Of a stretch of 9,898 nucleotides of DNA, positions 6,219 to 9,898 are shown in pieces (the stretch's first letter is position 1; every line of letters begins with the position of its first letter). The translations under genes and the position numbers were made by a program. Under the pieces are notes generated by a model that saw only the letters and a program-made list of their open reading frames with translations, was not told where the DNA came from and did not search any database. The stretch spans positions 1 to 9,898 of the forward strand of contig CANFIV010000023.1 in NCBI GenBank assembly GCA_947446935.1, written 5' to 3'. Source of the stretch: Sphingomonadaceae bacterium (GTDB taxonomy: Bacteria; Pseudomonadota; Alphaproteobacteria; Sphingomonadales; Sphingomonadaceae).

Positions 6219-7078
6219 GGGCGAAAGTCTAGAGTTTCGATGAGGGAAACGCCAGTGTCAAAGAAGGCACGGCGCAAGGCATCGGCGATGGCGGGGCCAT
6301 CTTCGCCCGAGCGGCGGCGATCGGCGAGCGCCGGAGCATCGCGCCGTTTGGCCAACTTGCGCCCGTCTGGTCCTGCAAGCAGCGCGTGATGGTGCCAGCG
6401 CGGCTCGGGCAGGCCCAGCAGGACTTGCAGCAGCCGGTGTATATGGGTCGCGCCGAACAGATCGGCCCCGCGCGTCACCACGCTCACGCCATCGGCCGCA
6501 TCGTCAACTGTGGCGGCAAGGTGGTAGCTCGCGGGCGCATCGCGGCGCCACAGCACAACATCGCCCAACAGTTCGGGCCGCGCGCGCTGGAGGCCGCGGA
6601 GCTCGTCATGCCATGTAAGCGGGCCGGCGAGCTCCGAGGCCTGTTCTACATCGAGCCGCCAGACCGGATCGGCGCAGCCCAGTGGGGGATTGCGCAGGCA
6701 GGTGCCGGGATATATCGGTCCGTCCGGCCCCTGCAGTGTCGCCGCCGCCGCCACTTCGGCACGCGTGCAGCGGCAGGGATAAAGCAGACCCATGGCCCGC
6801 AGATTGGCCGCCGCCTCGCGGTACTGCGCAATGCGCGTGGATTGGGCGGGGACTTCAACAAATTCGAGACCAAGCCACGCAAGATCGGAGCGGAATTCCT
6901 CCGCCAGATCGCTGCGGCTGCGTGCGCCGTCGATATCCTCGATCCGCAGGAGAAAACGGCCGCCCGCATCGATGGCTCGATCATGCGCGACCACGGCGGC
7001 ATAGGCGTGGCCCAGATGCAGCGGACCATTGGGGCTGGGTGCAAAGCGAGTTACGGCGTGATCGAGCGGCGCGGACAT
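6215..7078 (-). CDS. gluQ: Glutamyl-Q tRNA(Asp) synthetase
   Basis: This 287-residue protein resembles the catalytic half of glutamyl-tRNA synthetase. The family activates glutamate and attaches it to queuosine at the wobble position of tRNA-Asp instead of to the tRNA end. Visible parts are R11-F-A-P-S-P-N-G, the HIGH-type motif HLGH (21-24), R45-I-E-D-I-D, and a KLAKR sequence replacing KMSKS. The zinc site C102-x-C104 ... Y123-x3-C127 is intact, as in the E. coli protein. There is no anticodon-binding domain, and the length fits GluQ (about 290) and not GltX (about 470). Three starts are possible: ATG 7078 (chosen because it fits usual family N-termini), ATG 7087, and TTG 7099. It is the first large gene of the minus-strand operon and overlaps the HIG1 gene by 4 nt. 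A strong terminator ends about 26 nt upstream, so its promoter is unclear. Confidence 0.93.
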   Translation of the reverse strand: MSAPLDHAVTRFAPSPNGPLHLGHAYAAVVAHDRAIDAGGRFLLRIEDIDGARSRSDLAEEFRSDLAWLGLEFVEVPAQSTRIAQYREAAANLRAMGLLYPCRCTRAEVAAAATLQGPDGPIYPGTCLRNPPLGCADPVWRLDVEQASELAGPLTWHDELRGLQRARPELLGDVVLWRRDAPASYHLAATVDDAADGVSVVTRGADLFGATHIHRLLQVLLGLPEPRWHHHALLAGPDGRKLAKRRDAPALADRRRSGEDGPAIADALRRAFFDTGVSLIETLDFRP

Positions 7079-7104
7079 GGCTGCCATGCTAGACTGCAAG
7101 CCGC

Positions 7105-7145
7105 AAAAACGGAAACGGCTGCCTTAACGGGTAAGGCAGCCGTTT
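7105..7145 (-). terminator. Strong intrinsic terminator between the 27-aa gene and gluQ
   Basis: A perfect 14-bp stem (7113-7126 with 7132-7145) has a 5-nt loop. Read on the minus strand it ends in GTTT, then CCG, then TTTTT (7109-7105), giving a U-rich 3' side. The plus strand has no comparable T-run, so orientation is with the small peptide gene. The usual reading is termination of that peptide's transcript. Since the gluQ operon begins immediately after it, partial readthrough or regulated attenuation is an alternative. Confidence 0.8.
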
Positions 7146-7187
7146 GGTCGGCAAGACCCTAGACTGGGCCGGCTCACGCGGGCGCGC

Positions 7188-7271
7188 TCAGACGAGCGTG
7201 GCGGTGAAGAACATGCTGCTGAGGCCAGCAGCTAGAATGAGCGATACGATGATCGAAGTGAAGTTACGCAT
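7188..7271 (-). CDS. 27-residue hydrophobic peptide gene with consensus ribosome site
   Basis: This short gene reads ATG at 7271 to TGA at 7188. The peptide starts MRNFTSIIVSLILAAG and ends in a Leu-Ser-Ser stretch followed by MFFTATLV. It is almost entirely a hydrophobic helix with one positive charge near the start, fitting a tiny inner-membrane peptide or a bare signal-like leader. AGGAGG lies exactly 5 nt before the ATG, the best ribosome site in the window, and a strong terminator lies 42 nt after the stop. These two flanking signals are the main evidence that it is expressed, since length alone proves nothing. I recognise no named family. It has no run of a single amino acid as in classic amino-acid attenuators. 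It could be an independent membrane peptide or the leader of the gluQ operon. Confidence 0.6.
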   Translation of the reverse strand: MRNFTSIIVSLILAAGLSSMFFTATLV

Positions 7272-7276
7272 AGTGT

Positions 7277-7282
7277 CCTCCT
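7277..7282 (-). promoter_or_regulatory. Consensus Shine-Dalgarno of the 27-aa gene
   Basis: The minus strand reads AGGAGG here, followed by ACACT and the ATG. This match, stronger than that of any larger gene in the window, supports real translation of the short frame. Confidence 0.75.
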
Positions 7283-7489
7283 GTTATGGGCACTTTCAGG
7301 CGAACTCTCCCGTTCGTTGGCGCCGGCAGGGTGGTGGATTGCAGGAGCTTTTCGAACGAGGCCGCAGATAGGCGTTCAGCCGCTTGCTGCAAGTGCGAAC
7401 AAAGCATCTATGATTGCGAATCTTGCAAGTGTGGCTTTTGGGGCGCAAATTTACCCGAAAGGTCTATATATCGGGGCTATAAGTGTAAC

Positions 7490-7512
7490 ATCACGTATTT
7501 TTATTTCGTGAT
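7490..7512. repeat. Inverted repeat ATCACG-N11-CGTGAT ahead of guaA
   Basis: Two perfect 6-bp arms flank an 11-nt A/T-only centre. The spacing suits either a dimeric regulator site or a small 5' hairpin: if TATAAG at 7478-7483 is the guaA -10, the transcript would begin close to the left arm. No regulator can be named from the sequence. Confidence 0.35.
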
Positions 7513-7612
7513 TGAAGTGTTTTCTAAACCACATGCGTTGTGCGCAATCGTCACCTCAGCCTTTTTTACCGCCTCGCTGGACAGGTGCGACCCGCACCAT
7601 TATCCGCTGCGC

Positions 7613-9172
<1,560 letters not shown>

Positions 9173-9212
9173 CCGGCCCCGAAACCTGAGGGGCTAATCG
9201 CCCCCGGGCCGG
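9173..9212. terminator. Nested GC-rich inverted repeats between guaA and the AraC gene
   Basis: An inner stem GGGGC-TAATC-GCCCC (9190-9204) is enclosed by an outer pair CCGGCCC (9173-9179) and GGGCCGG (9206-9212). It lies exactly where guaA and the facing regulator gene end and covers the latter's stop. The structure could end both transcripts, although neither side has a T-run. Confidence 0.5.
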
Positions 9213-9898
9213 ACATCGCTTGAACGGCGGAACGCCCCTGGTGCCATGCCCGTCACGCGCCGAAATGCGCGGCTGAAATTTGCGGCATCGTCATAGCCGG
9301 TCCGCACCGCAATCTCGGCAAGCGGCAAATGGGTCGATCGCAGCAGCGCTTTCGCCAGCGCGACATGGCAATCATCGCGGATCTCGCGGAACGAAGTGCC
9401 TGCCGCTGCCAGCTGACGGGACAGGGCGCGTTCCGACCGGCCAAGTGCGCGGGCGACATCTGCGAAGCTCGGCGGGGTGTCCATGCTTGCCTCGATCAGC
9501 CAGCGGACGCGCGTTTCGTCCGGAAAGACCGCGCCCAGCATCGCGAGTTCGCGCGCGCAAGCAGCCTGCGCATCGCGGTGCAGCGCCGGATCGGCCACAA
9601 GGCTGCGCGCTCCTGCCAGCGCACGCGGCAGTAGTACTGCGTTGCGCTCCGCACCGAAGGTGCAGGGGGCCGGCAGAAAATCGGCATAGAGGGCGGCATG
9701 GCGCGGCTCGGCGGCCGTGAGCGTGATCCGGCAGGAGGTGGCTTCGGCCCCGGCCATGACTTGCAGCATGGCCAACGTGAAGGACAGGCAGATCTCGACC
9801 ATCGGCAGGTCGAGCTCGCCCAATGGATAGACATCGGTGGCAAACTCCAGCCCCAGTGCATCGGGCAGCTCGAACAGACGGAAATCCATGTAGGGATC
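9194..9898 (-). CDS. AraC family transcriptional regulator, 5' end cut by the window
   Basis: The frame stays open to the right edge, reading DPY before the methionine at 9889, so that methionine is probably internal and the N-terminus is missing. About 235 residues are present of an expected 320-340. The N-terminal part (LFELPDALGLEFATDVYPLG through ICLSFTLAMLQVMAG) resembles the arabinose-binding-type domain of the OruR-like AraC group. The C-terminal AraC DNA-binding domain is complete, with two helix-turn-helix units. The first is FADVARALGRSERALSRQL followed by GTSFREIRDD, and the second is LPLAEIAVRTGYDDAANFSR followed by AFRRVTGMAPGAFRR. Effector and targets cannot be deduced. It faces guaA tail to tail, so a functional link with guaA is unlikely; its partner genes should lie beyond the right edge. 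Confidence 0.92.
   Translation of the reverse strand, partial: DPYMDFRLFELPDALGLEFATDVYPLGELDLPMVEICLSFTLAMLQVMAGAEATSCRITLTAAEPRHAALYADFLPAPCTFGAERNAVLLPRALAGARSLVADPALHRDAQAACARELAMLGAVFPDETRVRWLIEASMDTPPSFADVARALGRSERALSRQLAAAGTSFREIRDDCHVALAKALLRSTHLPLAEIAVRTGYDDAANFSRAFRRVTGMAPGAFRRSSDVRPGGD

Larger units (their letters stand above)
7272..7612. other. 341-nt divergent intergenic region (27-aa gene / guaA)
   Basis: This AT-rich stretch separates divergent genes. For the minus strand, TTGCAG (7392-7387), a 16-nt spacer and TATCTG (7370-7365) form a possible promoter of the 27-residue gene. For the plus strand, TATATA (7465-7470) and TATAAG (7478-7483) are possible -10 elements for guaA, but neither has a good -35 at standard spacing. 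An inverted repeat lies at 7490-7512. An open frame runs through the region in phase with guaA, but its composition is unlike coding sequence here. No RNA gene or known riboswitch was recognised. Confidence 0.4.

Noticed and set aside
7286..7612. N-terminal extension of guaA
   Set aside because: The frame is open, but the sequence is AT-rich, rich in Cys/Phe/Ile, holds promoter-like elements and would make the protein about 109 residues longer than the family.

Overview
The window is GC-rich and tightly packed, with genes on both strands. It reads as chromosomal DNA of an alphaproteobacterium, most likely a sphingomonad (Sphingomonadales, perhaps Erythrobacteraceae). This placement is inferred from composition, the style of the proteins and the linkage of glutamyl-Q synthetase, a HIG1-type protein, a PduO-type adenosyltransferase and 3-hydroxybutyryl-CoA dehydrogenase; no marker gene was compared. 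I see no rRNA, tRNA, transposase, phage gene or CRISPR array. Most of the window is ordinary core and near-core content; the less explained material lies in small membrane-peptide genes and leader structures between the larger genes. LEFT PART (1-2910): the 3' end of a DUF1295 membrane protein overlaps a DUF2306-type membrane protein on the plus strand. Both converge on a minus-strand lipoprotein 5'-nucleotidase/metallophosphatase. The two facing stop codons lie in one small stem-loop. The nucleotidase diverges from a TetR-family regulator that has a good sigma70-like promoter with a palindrome in its spacer. MIDDLE PART (2911-4408): tetR is followed by an AT-rich gap and two small single-span membrane protein genes. 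One has 58 codons and the other 134, the latter with a long acidic, serine-rich tail. Both place the motif FRSRW just before the membrane segment, so they look like a diverged tandem pair. OPERON (4409-7078, minus strand): transcription order is gluQ (tRNA queuosine glutamylation), a HIG1-domain twin-membrane protein (start and stop overlap as ATGA), a PduO-type cob(I)alamin adenosyltransferase, and 3-hydroxybutyryl-CoA dehydrogenase. Just upstream, and co-oriented, is a 27-codon hydrophobic peptide gene with a consensus Shine-Dalgarno. A strong intrinsic terminator follows it and ends only about 26 nt before the gluQ start chosen here. The peptide is therefore either an independent mini-gene or part of an attenuator-like leader. 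RIGHT PART (7272-9898): a 341-nt AT-rich divergent intergenic region separates the peptide from guaA (GMP synthase, plus strand). guaA converges on an AraC-family regulator whose N-terminus runs off the right edge of the window.
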